Of a DNA stretch of 64,000 bases, positions 1 to 8,327 are shown piece after piece. Below the pieces are notes generated by a model. The model was not told the origin of the DNA. It saw nothing but the letters and a program-made list of their open reading frames with translations, and did not search any database. Made by a program: the position numbers and the translations under genes. The stretch's first letter is position 1; each line of letters begins with the position of its first letter. Source of the stretch: CAWJMN01 sp963844055 (lineage in GTDB: Bacteria > Planctomycetota > Planctomycetia > Pirellulales > Pirellulaceae); the NCBI GenBank assembly GCA_963844055.1, contig CAWJMN010000001.1:2480001-2544000 (forward strand). The letters are read 5' to 3'.

Positions 1-1
1 C

Positions 2-274
2 TATCGCGATGGCTGTGTGGGGGCAATTGACGCCCATCACGGCAGCGACATCAGGGCTTTTGTGGGCTCGTTAAAGCGAATTCGCAACAGCGATGTGAAG
101 TGGCTTCTACCTAGCCACGGTCCCTTCTTTCGCAAGCATGATGCCCTGCTAGATAAGACGATCGCCCGCTTGGAAGGCTATCTGCACATGGCCGACTGGG
201 GAACGTGTGCCATCGATTGGCCGCTGCTCACCGAATGGGAGCAAGAGATCGCCGAAGGGAAGCTTCCTTCCTAG
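2..274 (+). CDS. MBL-fold metallo-hydrolase, C-terminal fragment
   Basis: The reading frame is already open at the left edge, so only the last 90 residues or so are present. The fragment carries DAHHGSD near its start and a SHGPFF motif in the middle, which resemble the late histidine motifs of metallo-beta-lactamase fold hydrolases. The tail is a helical stretch rich in Leu and Glu. The catalytic HxHxDH motif would lie upstream of the window, so substrate cannot be judged. A hairpin with a T-run follows about 50 bases after the stop, so this is probably the last gene of its transcript. Family assignment rests on two short motifs and is moderate. Confidence 0.6.
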   Translation, partial: YRDGCVGAIDAHHGSDIRAFVGSLKRIRNSDVKWLLPSHGPFFRKHDALLDKTIARLEGYLHMADWGTCAIDWPLLTEWEQEIAEGKLPS

Positions 275-326
275 AGTGGTTGGCATCAGTGCACCAGGAT
301 GTGCGCCGAATCCTAATGCGCAAACA

Positions 327-380
327 AAGGGCGTTCTCTCAAAAGCTTGATGCTTGGAAGAACGCCCTTAGATTGTTTTT
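327..380 (+). terminator. Rho-independent terminator, probably bidirectional
   Basis: A perfect 10-bp stem (AAGGGCGTTC at 327-336 with GAACGCCCTT at 360-369) encloses a loop that holds a second small AAGC/GCTT stem. It is followed by AGATTGTTTTT. It lies between the end of the metallo-hydrolase (274) and the end of the leftward lipoprotein gene (502). Read on the minus strand it is followed by TTTG-rich sequence, so it may stop both transcripts. Confidence 0.75.
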
Positions 381-501
381 GGCAGAGACCTTGCATCATG
401 CGGAGCAAGCTTGGTGCTCCACAAAAGTCTGCCTGTTTGTTCCGTCAAAAGCCATTGCTAACTTGATGCAAGTCGCATCAGAAATCCGCAACGGCGATGA
501 A

Positions 502-837
502 TTACTTGGCAGCTTCAGCAGGAGCGGCAGCTTCTTCAACAGCCTTGGCAGCTTCGCCCGTGGCTTCAGCAGCGGCCTTGGTTGCTTCGGCAGCAGGAGC
601 AGCAGCTTCTTCAACAGCCTTGGCAGCTTCGCCCGTGGCTTCAGCAGCAGCCTTGGTTGCGTCAGCAGCGGCTTCGCCGGCCTTCTCGACAGCCTCGCCA
701 GCCTTTTCAACAGCTTCGTTGGCCTTCTCAACAGCCTTGGTGGCCTTCTCTTCGGACTTCTTGGCGGCTTCGCCACCGCAGCCAACGACGAACATGCCAA
801 GACCCAAAACCAACGATGCAACAAGCAACTTCTTCAT
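502..837 (-). CDS. Ala/Glu/Lys-rich repeat lipoprotein
   Basis: A 111-residue protein whose N-terminus, MKKLLVASLVLGLGMFVVGC, is a clear lipoprotein signal peptide with the lipobox Cys at residue 20. The mature part is almost entirely Ala, Glu, Lys and Thr, strongly helical and without aromatic residues, and contains a near-exact 25-residue tandem repeat (KAAAEATGEAAKAVEE type) encoded by a 75-bp DNA repeat. Start chosen at 837 because a GAGGGG ribosome-binding site sits just upstream and the signal peptide begins there; an upstream in-frame ATG at 867 would bury the signal. Composition resembles small apolipoprotein-like or LEA-like envelope proteins, but no function can be assigned. Confidence 0.75.
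   Translation of the reverse strand: MKKLLVASLVLGLGMFVVGCGGEAAKKSEEKATKAVEKANEAVEKAGEAVEKAGEAAADATKAAAEATGEAAKAVEEAAAPAAEATKAAAEATGEAAKAVEEAAAPAEAAK
531..660. repeat. 75-bp tandem repeat inside the lipoprotein gene
   Basis: The stretch beginning CTTCTTCAACAGCCTTGGCA at 531 recurs at 606 with only a few differences through GCCTTGGTTGC. The 75-bp period equals 25 codons, so copy-number change would keep the lipoprotein frame open. This is a coding repeat, not a mobile or CRISPR repeat. Confidence 0.8.
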
Positions 838-1042
838 AGTACAGTCCCCTCGTAATTCCAAATACAACAGTTGACATCTGTCCCCACTTCGGGGATTGTG
901 CCATAAAAATTCATGATAGCAAAGTGCTGCCAGCTTCGGGAGCCCCCGCCGCTGTTAGGAACGCTTAAGACCAGGGTTTATTCCCCTAGAAATCGGCAAA
1001 ACTCCATTTGTTCTGACAATCCCATCGGCGGATGGTCGCTCC

Positions 1043-4000
1043 TTATCGAAGGCTGGCAAGATAGGCAATTAAATCTCGAACTTCTGATAACGAAAGATGC
1101 TTGGTAAGGTCTTCCGGCATCGAGCTTTTTCCGGTTTTACTTTCCTCGATTTCTGACTTGGCAACGGAAACGAGCTTCCCTTCAGCCGTCATCAGGTCGA
1201 GGCGTTCCGGTGTTTCTAGCTTGACGACGCCGGTAGTGACTCGCCCATCGGCATCGACGACTACCACGGTTTCAAAGCCCTTAGCAATTGCGCGATTGGG
1301 GGCGACGATGGCTTCAAGCAGGTATTGCCGTGCCTTGTCCGCACCGATCCGTGAAAGTTCCGGCCCAACGTCGCCGCCGACGGGGTGTCCTTCTTGCGGA
1401 GCAGCGACCTTATGGCAACGAACGCAAGAGACCTGCGTCTTTTCAAGGAAGACTTTGCGGCCACGATCTACGCTGCCACCTTCTTGGCAGTCGATAAACT
1501 TTGAAATCGGATCGTCGCTGGGGAACCGCTTGCGATATTCGGCCATCTTCTTTTCTAGTTCACCGTTCTTTCGAAGCGAAGCCGCTTCGATCAGGTCAAG
1601 CCGCGTATCCTTGGTGAAATCGTCAGCGAGAAGCTTATCCAGCGCCGCCGATAGGATGGAATTAGCACTGCCATCCTTCAAAGTGGCGAGCGCGGCAAAA
1701 GCTGCTTGGCGTTCGGCAAGTTCACTGCTTGCGGCGGCGGCCTTAAGTGGGGCCGCAGCTTCCGCTGGCCGTTGACGTGCCAAAACGCTGAGTGCGGCCG
1801 CACGTACGACGGCTGCTTCATCCTTCAAGGAGGCCTCCAACGCTTCGTTCAGCTTGGGGAACTTCAGAGTCTCTAAGGCGACGAGCGCTTCACCACGGAC
1901 CACTGGCGTTTGTCCCTTGTCTTGAAGCAACCCAAGTAGCGCCGGGCCGACTTCGTTGATCCCTAAGCTGGCAGCAACCTTGGCGGCCTCAGCTTGCACT
2001 TCGGGGCTACCCCGGAAAATGCCTGCCAGAGCTGGACGAAGTGCAGCAGTCGCCACATTGGCATCACGTTCGGCGAGTGGTCGCCAGAAGTTGAGTACAC
2101 GGTCCTTGGGGGAGGGAGACTTCCAGGCCGCCAACATCGCCAGTGCTTCCAGACGCATTGCCTTTGGCAAGCTCTCTTCGGCCGCAAATTGTGCAAGGCG
2201 AGCTGCGTTCTCGGGCTTGCCAAGCCGATAGTTGGCGTTCAGCACACGACGAAGCAAGGCATCGTCTGTTGATCCACGTGTAGCAACGGCGGCAAGGTCG
2301 GATAGGGCAGCTTCGATCGGAACATCGTGAATGGCGCGGGCAGCTTCGACAACGAGTCGCGGATCGACGTCACGTAGGTATGTGGCAATAGCGGGCGATT
2401 GATGACGTCGCAGTGCCAGCAAGATTCCCATCCGAGCAGAAGCCGAGGGGTGCCGGCTTTGTGCGAGCAGCGGTTCCACCTCTTTGACACTTCCTGTCAG
2501 CCCCATCACGCCGGCGTGACGCAAGGCAGGATCATGGTCTTCGTTTTCTGCGAGCATCGTTAGCAGAGGAGTCACGGCGGCAGGATTGCCAAGCTTGGAA
2601 AGTGCCAAGGCCGCATGGTAGCGAACTCGCAGGTTTTCATCCTTAAGCAGCGATACGAGCGCTTCAAAAGCACCGGCAATTCGGCGGTCACCAAGCACCT
2701 TGGCGGCGCTAGACTTCACTTCGATGTCAGTGTCTTGGAGTACGCCTACCAGTTGCTGTAGTTGCGATTTGCCTTCAGGGCTGCTGCCGAGTTGGCCTAG
2801 TCCCCAAATCGCGTGCACTCGCGCGAGTTGCGATGGGCCGGACTTGGCAACTTGCAAAAGTTCGGCTGAGGCTTTTTTATCGACAAGTAGAAACTGGGCC
2901 TCTTGGCGAACTCGCCGATCGGCATGGGCCAAGAGTGACACAAGCTCTGCGGTGGATTTCTTTTGCAGCTCTCCGCCGAGGAGGGCTTTTACTTCCTTCA
3001 CGATTGGGGACGCGGAAACTTCGGGCGAAGCATACCGATAGATGCGCCCTTTTCCTTCGCCGTTCCAGCCATTGACCCAGTCGCTAACGTAGACGCCGCC
3101 GTCGGGACCAAATTCAACATCGGTTGCCAAGATGCTCCACAGCGTTTCTTCGGCTTCAACCACTTCGAACGAAGCGCCCGCCGCCTTCAACTTGAAGGTG
3201 CGAATGCCACTGTTGTTGGGCGTGCCACGGAAGTCGGCCAGGAAGAAACGACCTTGATAATGGTCGGGCAAGCCGGTGCCGGGGTAATACGCGAGTCCGG
3301 ATGGACCGCTGGCTAAGTTGGTAATCGGGGGAACGATATGAGCAGGCTGCCCTTCCTGGTAGGGCTGCCAGATTTTTTCACGGTTGAACGGGCCCCGGTC
3401 GCCTAAATACTGATATTCCATCCGCCAGCCGGTTTCGCCCCCTTCGTGAACGTGTACCCAGCGTGCTTGGTCACCACTGTCGGAGTTGTTGTCTCCTGTG
3501 AAGAGGTTGCCAAAGTCGTCGAAGGCAAGTTCTTGTGGATTGCGAAGGCCGGTGGCAAATAGCTCAAGCTCAGAGCCATCTGGATTGCAGCGAATGACAG
3601 CTCCTGAGCTGACGTTGATAAGCTGCTTGCCATCAGGAGTTTTTACATTGAGTCCACGATCACCGATGCTGTAGTAAACCTTGCCATCGGGGCCCATGAT
3701 CAGGCCGTGCATGTCGTGGCCACGGAAGGCAAACTTGACGCCATAGCCACTAGATAGCGAAACTCGCTCGTCGGCTTTGCCATCGTTGTTGGTGTCACGC
3801 AGTTTCCACAGGTGGGGAATGTTGGTGTAGAAAACATCCCCGCGATGGAACAGGATGCCGGCACCGGTGCCATCCTCGATTTGGTTATAGCGATCTGAAT
3901 AGACGGTGGCTTTATCAGCCTTGCCATCGCCGTCTGTATCTTCCAGTAATCGGATGCGATCATCTTGCTTGGTATAGTCGACCGCTTTGTCGCCAAGGTG

Positions 4001-4282
4001 ACGCTTGATATAGGCAACACGGTCGGCAACCGTCATCGCGGCTAGGTCTTCGTCGAGCCATTCGGAATGTCCGCGGTTGTCTTCGACCCCTTTGCCTTGG
4101 CGAAACGTTTCGCAAACGAAGACTCGGCCACTGGGATCAAAACCAAAAGCGACCGGGTTAGCCAGCATCGGCTCTTGGGCAAAGAGCGTGACTTTTAGAT
4201 CTGCTGGAACGCGGAACCCTTGGATGGCGCGTTCCCCTTCATTGGATGCTGACGAAATGATGGGCTCTTGGGGGCGGCCACC
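1043..4282 (-). CDS. PVC-type heme-binding dehydrogenase, main part (HEAT repeats, CxxCH)
   Basis: Body of a large secreted protein. In order: a glucose/sorbosone-dehydrogenase-like beta-propeller (about the first 380 residues), a long block of HEAT-like repeats (LRVRYHAALALSKLG and similar) over about residues 400-850, and a C-terminal cytochrome-like domain with a CVRCH heme motif (codons at 1412-1426). This order is typical of the membrane-bound PVC dehydrogenase family, common in planctomycetes and thought to act in sugar oxidation. The first ATG in this frame is at 4168, but homology-like sequence (GFRVPADLKVTLFAQEP) continues upstream of it with no start, to a stop at 4283-4285. The signal peptide is in another frame (see next entry), joined across a run of five G at 4270-4274. 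The gene therefore carries a one-base frameshift. Confidence 0.85.
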   Translation of the reverse strand, partial: GGRPQEPIISSASNEGERAIQGFRVPADLKVTLFAQEPMLANPVAFGFDPSGRVFVCETFRQGKGVEDNRGHSEWLDEDLAAMTVADRVAYIKRHLGDKAVDYTKQDDRIRLLEDTDGDGKADKATVYSDRYNQIEDGTGAGILFHRGDVFYTNIPHLWKLRDTNNDGKADERVSLSSGYGVKFAFRGHDMHGLIMGPDGKVYYSIGDRGLNVKTPDGKQLINVSSGAVIRCNPDGSELELFATGLRNPQELAFDDFGNLFTGDNNSDSGDQARWVHVHEGGETGWRMEYQYLGDRGPFNREKIWQPYQEGQPAHIVPPITNLASGPSGLAYYPGTGLPDHYQGRFFLADFRGTPNNSGIRTFKLKAAGASFEVVEAEETLWSILATDVEFGPDGGVYVSDWVNGWNGEGKGRIYRYASPEVSASPIVKEVKALLGGELQKKSTAELVSLLAHADRRVRQEAQFLLVDKKASAELLQVAKSGPSQLARVHAIWGLGQLGSSPEGKSQLQQLVGVLQDTDIEVKSSAAKVLGDRRIAGAFEALVSLLKDENLRVRYHAALALSKLGNPAAVTPLLTMLAENEDHDPALRHAGVMGLTGSVKEVEPLLAQSRHPSASARMGILLALRRHQSPAIATYLRDVDPRLVVEAARAIHDVPIEAALSDLAAVATRGSTDDALLRRVLNANYRLGKPENAARLAQFAAEESLPKAMRLEALAMLAAWKSPSPKDRVLNFWRPLAERDANVATAALRPALAGIFRGSPEVQAEAAKVAASLGINEVGPALLGLLQDKGQTPVVRGEALVALETLKFPKLNEALEASLKDEAAVVRAAALSVLARQRPAEAAAPLKAAAASSELAERQAAFAALATLKDGSANSILSAALDKLLADDFTKDTRLDLIEAASLRKNGELEKKMAEYRKRFPSDDPISKFIDCQEGGSVDRGRKVFLEKTQVSCVRCHKVAAPQEGHPVGGDVGPELSRIGADKARQYLLEAIVAPNRAIAKGFETVVVVDADGRVTTGVVKLETPERLDLMTAEGKLVSVAKSEIEESKTGKSSMPEDLTKHLSLSEVRDLIAYLASLR

Positions 4283-4404
4283 TCATCTGCCCGCAGTTTC
4301 TGCGAACCAGCCATGGCTAGTTGGCTCAACAGTGCGCCGGCCATTAGAAGGCGTTGCGTTGATGACAGACGGAAGCAACCCAAAGAAGAAGCGTTCACGT
4401 TCAT
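4195..4404 (-). pseudogene. N-terminal signal-peptide fragment of the PVC dehydrogenase, frameshifted
   Basis: This frame begins at an ATG at 4404 and encodes a signal-peptide-like stretch (RLLMAGALLSQLAMAGSQ) followed by KLRADEVAAPKSP, then runs out of frame to a stop at 4195. Adding one C to the CCCCC run (plus-strand G run 4270-4274) joins it smoothly to the dehydrogenase body (VAAPQEPIISS...). An earlier in-frame ATG at 4494 also exists; which start is used is unclear because neither has a strong Shine-Dalgarno site. I infer that both pieces are one gene split by an indel. Confidence 0.65.
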
Positions 4405-4626
4405 AATGAGGCCGAGCCATTTTCCAAAGACGACGAAACAAAACAGGATATGCCAATTGGCAAGTCCCTTGCGAAGAAGCTCTCGCATGGCCAATCGACC
4501 TTTTCAAGAGCGATTGAGGGGAGGGAACCTTCCTGCGGCACTTTATAAAATGCTGAGAAATATCTTAATCAGGAAGGTGGAGATTGGCAACGAATGCCCT
4601 GCGGGACACCAGTTACGGCCGAGATA

Positions 4627-6207
4627 CTAGGGAGCTTCTGCAAGTCGCAAGATTGCCGTTTGCAGCCGTCCCTGCCGTTCGATTTGAAGTTCTAGCGTGC
4701 TTGCGGCAGGAGCGATAAGGGCTGCGAACTCCTTGTCGCTGGCAAAAGCCTTTTGGCCGACACGGATCACTCGGTCGCCAATTTTTATCCCGGCGATGTC
4801 TGCCGGAGAAAATGTTGCCACTTGTGTCACAAACATGCTGCCAGGATCGGCCGCATCAATTCGAAACGAGAGCCCCAGTCGGATGGGATTGCCGCGCGGC
4901 GTGATAGTAATCTCTTCGGGCTCCCCCATTCCTTGACGACGGATACCAAACTTGCGTGGGCCATCTGCCGCCAGCATCGCAAGCCGCAGCTTCTCTTCGT
5001 TTTCAATCGGCTTGCCTTCGTAGCTGACCAAAAGGTCGCCAGCCTGAATGCCGATCGCTTCTGCGGCAGAGGCCGCCGATGGTTTCAGCAGCCGAATCGT
5101 TAGTTCCGTCGAAGCGGGAGCATCGGCGGCAGGCTTCTCCAGCACCCAAGGCATTCCAAAGCGTGGGGCAAATGGCGTGGAGGGTTGCTCGTAAGCAGTG
5201 CGTGATTGTGGGTTTTCTTGGCGACTTTCGGGGCGAAAAACTGGAACGGTATCTCGGTCTGCAAGTTCGATGAGGGTTCGTAGCGTTAGCTGGGCTACTG
5301 ATTTCATCCCTTCAACTTCGAGTTTTTCAATGTCGTCGCTGGGGCGATGGTAATCCTCATGAAGCCCCGTATGGAACATTAGCACAGGGATAGAACTAGC
5401 GTAGAAGGGATGGTGGTCGCTATCCTCTTTCATCTTCCAGGTGAAGTCGAGATCGAGCGCGGTGGGGTCATTGATTTCACTGACAAACGACCGGAGCCCT
5501 GATGCGGTGCGTGTGCCGTAGACTTCAACACGCGATTTTCGAAGTCGGCCGATCATATCAATGTTGATGTAGAACTTGATGTTCTCTACTTTGATCGTGG
5601 GAGCGGCTAACCAATGCTTAGAACCAAGCAGTCCCGCCTCTTCTGCATCCCAAAAGCAAAACAGGATGCTGCGACGCGGCGCGGGATCGAGCTGCTTAAC
5701 GCCATCAATGATTTCCAAAAGCCCCGAAGTGCCGCTGGCGTTGTCATCGGCACCATTATGGATGTAGCCAATAGGGCCGTAGCTATTGTTCGAGCGGCCG
5801 TAGCCCACATGATCGTAGTGGGCACCAATCACGATGAACTCGTTTTGCAGCTTTGGATCACTGCCGGGCAGGTAGGCGAGGATATTGCGCGACGAGCCTC
5901 GGAAGCTTTGGAAGTAGGTCTTTCCGTCGCCCGCTGGTTGCAATCCCTGCTTGGAAAGGGCGGCAACCACATAGTTTGCGGCGGCATGGCTACCACGAGA
6001 GCCTGCCTCGCGCCCTTCTAGGGTGTCGTCGGCCAAGACAGAAGCATGCTGCTTTAACTCTTCGGAGGTGACAGACGCTACGGCCTTCAGCAGTTGGGTC
6101 GTTTCCGCTGCAAAGCCCGTTGTACAGGCCAGCAGTACGAGCGAGCCAACAACAACCCAGGCGATCGGGCTGGCAAACGGGGTGCAAAACTTCCGTAGCT
6201 CTTGCAT
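4627..6207 (-). CDS. M28-family zinc aminopeptidase with two PDZ-like domains
   Basis: 526 residues. Residues 1-34 form a signal peptide ending near GFAAE. Residues about 100-320 hold the M28 peptidase domain with the expected zinc and catalytic residues: H130 and D132 (AHYDHVG), D154 (GADDNASG), E189-E190 (DAEEAG), D217 (NIDMIGR) and H287 (GLHEDYHRPSD). Residues about 340-430 and 435-526 look like two PDZ domains (GIQAGDLLVSYEGKPI and GIKIGDRVIRVGQKAF). It should cleave peptides outside the cytoplasm, with the PDZ pair binding protein ends. It stands alone, leftward, about 220 bp beyond the start of the PVC dehydrogenase. Confidence 0.9.
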   Translation of the reverse strand: MQELRKFCTPFASPIAWVVVGSLVLLACTTGFAAETTQLLKAVASVTSEELKQHASVLADDTLEGREAGSRGSHAAANYVVAALSKQGLQPAGDGKTYFQSFRGSSRNILAYLPGSDPKLQNEFIVIGAHYDHVGYGRSNNSYGPIGYIHNGADDNASGTSGLLEIIDGVKQLDPAPRRSILFCFWDAEEAGLLGSKHWLAAPTIKVENIKFYINIDMIGRLRKSRVEVYGTRTASGLRSFVSEINDPTALDLDFTWKMKEDSDHHPFYASSIPVLMFHTGLHEDYHRPSDDIEKLEVEGMKSVAQLTLRTLIELADRDTVPVFRPESRQENPQSRTAYEQPSTPFAPRFGMPWVLEKPAADAPASTELTIRLLKPSAASAAEAIGIQAGDLLVSYEGKPIENEEKLRLAMLAADGPRKFGIRRQGMGEPEEITITPRGNPIRLGLSFRIDAADPGSMFVTQVATFSPADIAGIKIGDRVIRVGQKAFASDKEFAALIAPAASTLELQIERQGRLQTAILRLAEAP

Positions 6208-6212
6208 CGGGC

Positions 6213-6546
6213 AACCTTAGAGAATCGGTGGGGCCTTACGAAGTGCGTGTCTCAGAGACAATTGCTGTCTTGCAAATGTAGGGGTAAACGGGCGGCTTGG
6301 AAAAGGTCTTTTAGGCCGTGAATCCGCGAAACGGCAAAAAACCTCGGGGGAGTGCGGTAAAGTTTTCCGGCGTTTAGGGCCGATGACTTGTGGCTTCTTC
6401 TGTTGGTGCCGGCCTGGGTGAGGGAACTGAGATCACGGCTTGCAGGCGGCCTCAGTATTCGTAACAATATCCAGTCCACGGCTGATGGAGCGTGGCGGCG
6501 GTATGGCATCCCTCAAAAAGGTTGTTTGCTGCTCGTTGTAACGGTT
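6213..6546. other. Gene-free stretch before tRNA-Ser
   Basis: About 330 bp between the M28 peptidase start and the tRNA. I see no convincing protein frame, and no strong hairpin. It presumably holds the promoters of the leftward peptidase and the rightward tRNA. Confidence 0.5.
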
Positions 6547-6635
6547 GGGGAGATGGCTGAGTGGTCGAAAGCGCCGGTTTGCTAAACCGGTGTAGGGGTC
6601 AAACCCTACCGCAGGTTCGAATCCTGTTCTCCCCG
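6547..6635 (+). tRNA. tRNA-Ser, anticodon GCU
   Basis: A full class II tRNA of about 89 bases. The acceptor stem GGGGAGA (6547-6553) pairs with TCTCCCC (6628-6634), with G6635 as discriminator. The anticodon stem CCGGT/ACCGG (6574-6578, 6586-6590) closes a seven-base loop TTGCTAA with anticodon GCT at 6581-6583, which reads AGC/AGU serine codons. A long variable arm (GTAGGGGTCAAACCCTAC) and the T-arm CAGGTTCGAATCCTG follow, as expected for serine tRNA. CCA is not encoded. Confidence 0.96.
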
Positions 6636-6642
6636 CTTCAAT

Positions 6643-6700
6643 AAAAGGCATTTTTGCAGGTTGTTGCTTCGGCAGCGGCTTTCAAAAATGCCTTTTTTGT
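6643..6700 (+). terminator. Terminator downstream of tRNA-Ser
   Basis: A 14-bp perfect stem (AAAAGGCATTTTTG at 6643-6656 with CAAAAATGCCTTTT at 6683-6696), a roughly 26-base loop and then a T-run. It lies eight bases after the tRNA end. Confidence 0.9.
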
Positions 6701-6985
6701 TGCGCCAAACAAAAACAAATGTTTTTGGCAGGCAAGGGTGAGGCGTGCCCGGCCAGTGATGGGACGAGATTTGCGACCCATTTGGGAAAGACGCCAAGAC
6801 TTCTTCGTTGGTCCTGCTTGTGATTCAAGGCGTGCCACCCGCGTAACGAAATGCCGATTCGAGGCATTATCTAGGACGACTGCCTTGGCTACAGGTCACT
6901 GCAGCATTGTCGATCATAGTCGCGTCAAGCGTTACGATGCTAGCGGCAAGCTTTTGTTTCTGTGGTGCTGTTCCCAGAGATTTCC

Positions 6986-8248
6986 ATGCAACGTGCCTAT
7001 ACTGTCTCACGTGGTGCACTTTCACGGCGAACGTTTTTGCGTGGAGCTGGCGTAGCGCTGAGCCTGCCCATGCTCGATGCAATGCGGCCCGCCTTCAGCA
7101 GTGAGAAGTTGGCGGACCTGCCAAGACGCATGGTGGCTATTGAAACGAACATGGGGATCTTGCCCCAGTTCTTTTTTCCCGAGAAGGCGGGAACGGATTA
7201 TGAGCTAACGCCCTACTTGCAGAAGTTGGCAGCCCATCGCAGCAACTTCACCGTATTTTCGGGGACAAGCCATCCCGGTGTTACGGGAGCGCACTCGGCG
7301 GAAAAGTGCTTCCTAACGGGAACGCCTCATCCAGAGCGTGGTGGATTTCGAAACTGGGTTTCTCTCGATCAGTATGCATCGGAACTGGTTGGCAACCGAA
7401 CTCGGTATCCGTCGCTGGTTCTGGCGATGAGTAGTGAAGGGGGGCAGACCCTTAGCTTCACACGAAGTGGTGCGCCGATCTCTGCAGAGCGAAGTCCCAA
7501 GAAGCTCTTTCAAAAGCTCTTTGTGCAAGGCAAGCCGGAAGAAGTGGCTGCCAATGTAGAGGCGATCAAACAGGGGCGAAGCCTCTTGGACTTTGTTGGT
7601 GACCAAAGCAAACGGCTGAATCGCTCGCTCTCCCCAGGGGATCAGCGGCGGATGGATGAGTATTTGTCGGCCGTTCGCGATTTGGAACAGCGGTTGGAAA
7701 GCTTTGAATCTTGGGAGCACAAGCCCAAGCCGACCGTGACGGCGACGCCGCCGGAAGATATCGACGACGCCAAGGCGTTTGTTCAGCGAACTCGGTTGTT
7801 TTTTGACGTGATCAAGCTGGCGCTGGAAACGGATTCGTCACGATTGGTTTCGTTGTTCATTGATACGACGGTCATCCACAATATCACTCACCATGGAAAC
7901 CGTCCTGAGGTACTCGGGGAACTGCGGGGCCATGAAGAGCGACAGTTTGAAGCCCTGGGCGTATTTTTAACCGCACTGGGAGAAACCAAGGAAGAGGGGC
8001 AGACGCTGCTCGACCGTACGATGGTCCTGTATGGCACATGCATGGGAAGTGCGAACTCGCACGCAAATACCAACTTGCCGGTGTTGCTGGCAGGGGGCGG
8101 GTTTAAGCATGGCCAACACTTGGCCTTTGATCAGCAGAATAACTATCCCCTCACGAACCTCTTTGTTTCGATGTTGCAGCGTCTAGGAATCGAAGCCAGC
8201 GAGTTTTCGACCGGCAAAGGAACCTTTCGTGGCTTGGAAATGGTGTAA
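6986..8248 (+). CDS. DUF1552 family protein, Tat-exported
   Basis: 420 residues. The N-terminus has a twin-arginine signal (SRRTFLRGAGVALSLP, RR at 14-15), so it is exported folded. The rest matches DUF1552, a planctomycete-rich family distantly similar to DUF1501 and sulfatase-like proteins: GTSHPGVTGAHSAEKCFLTG, then a late NITHHGN motif and the C-terminal block NYPLTNLFVSMLQRLGI. Start set at the ATG at 6986 because it follows an AGAGA site and keeps a compact Tat leader; an in-frame upstream start at 6962 adds eight residues. The partner DUF1592 gene follows 79 bp later. In this family the two are usually neighbours, most often with DUF1592 first; here the order is reversed. Biochemical role is unknown. 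Confidence 0.9.
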   Translation: MQRAYTVSRGALSRRTFLRGAGVALSLPMLDAMRPAFSSEKLADLPRRMVAIETNMGILPQFFFPEKAGTDYELTPYLQKLAAHRSNFTVFSGTSHPGVTGAHSAEKCFLTGTPHPERGGFRNWVSLDQYASELVGNRTRYPSLVLAMSSEGGQTLSFTRSGAPISAERSPKKLFQKLFVQGKPEEVAANVEAIKQGRSLLDFVGDQSKRLNRSLSPGDQRRMDEYLSAVRDLEQRLESFESWEHKPKPTVTATPPEDIDDAKAFVQRTRLFFDVIKLALETDSSRLVSLFIDTTVIHNITHHGNRPEVLGELRGHEERQFEALGVFLTALGETKEEGQTLLDRTMVLYGTCMGSANSHANTNLPVLLAGGGFKHGQHLAFDQQNNYPLTNLFVSMLQRLGIEASEFSTGKGTFRGLEMV

Positions 8249-8327
8249 GTGGTTCTCAAGACGTGCCTGTGGTCTGCTTTGCCTTGCCTTCTAGGGATTG
8301 TTGCTCTTTCTTTTCTGGTTTGGCCTT

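Noticed and set aside
531..660. CRISPR-like direct repeat
   Set aside because: Only two copies, directly adjacent and in phase with codons of a real lipoprotein; no spacers and no cas genes.
396..874. Open frames on both strands over the lipoprotein gene
   Set aside because: They are shadows of the repetitive lipoprotein; composition is skewed by the repeat and no start site or family motif supports them.
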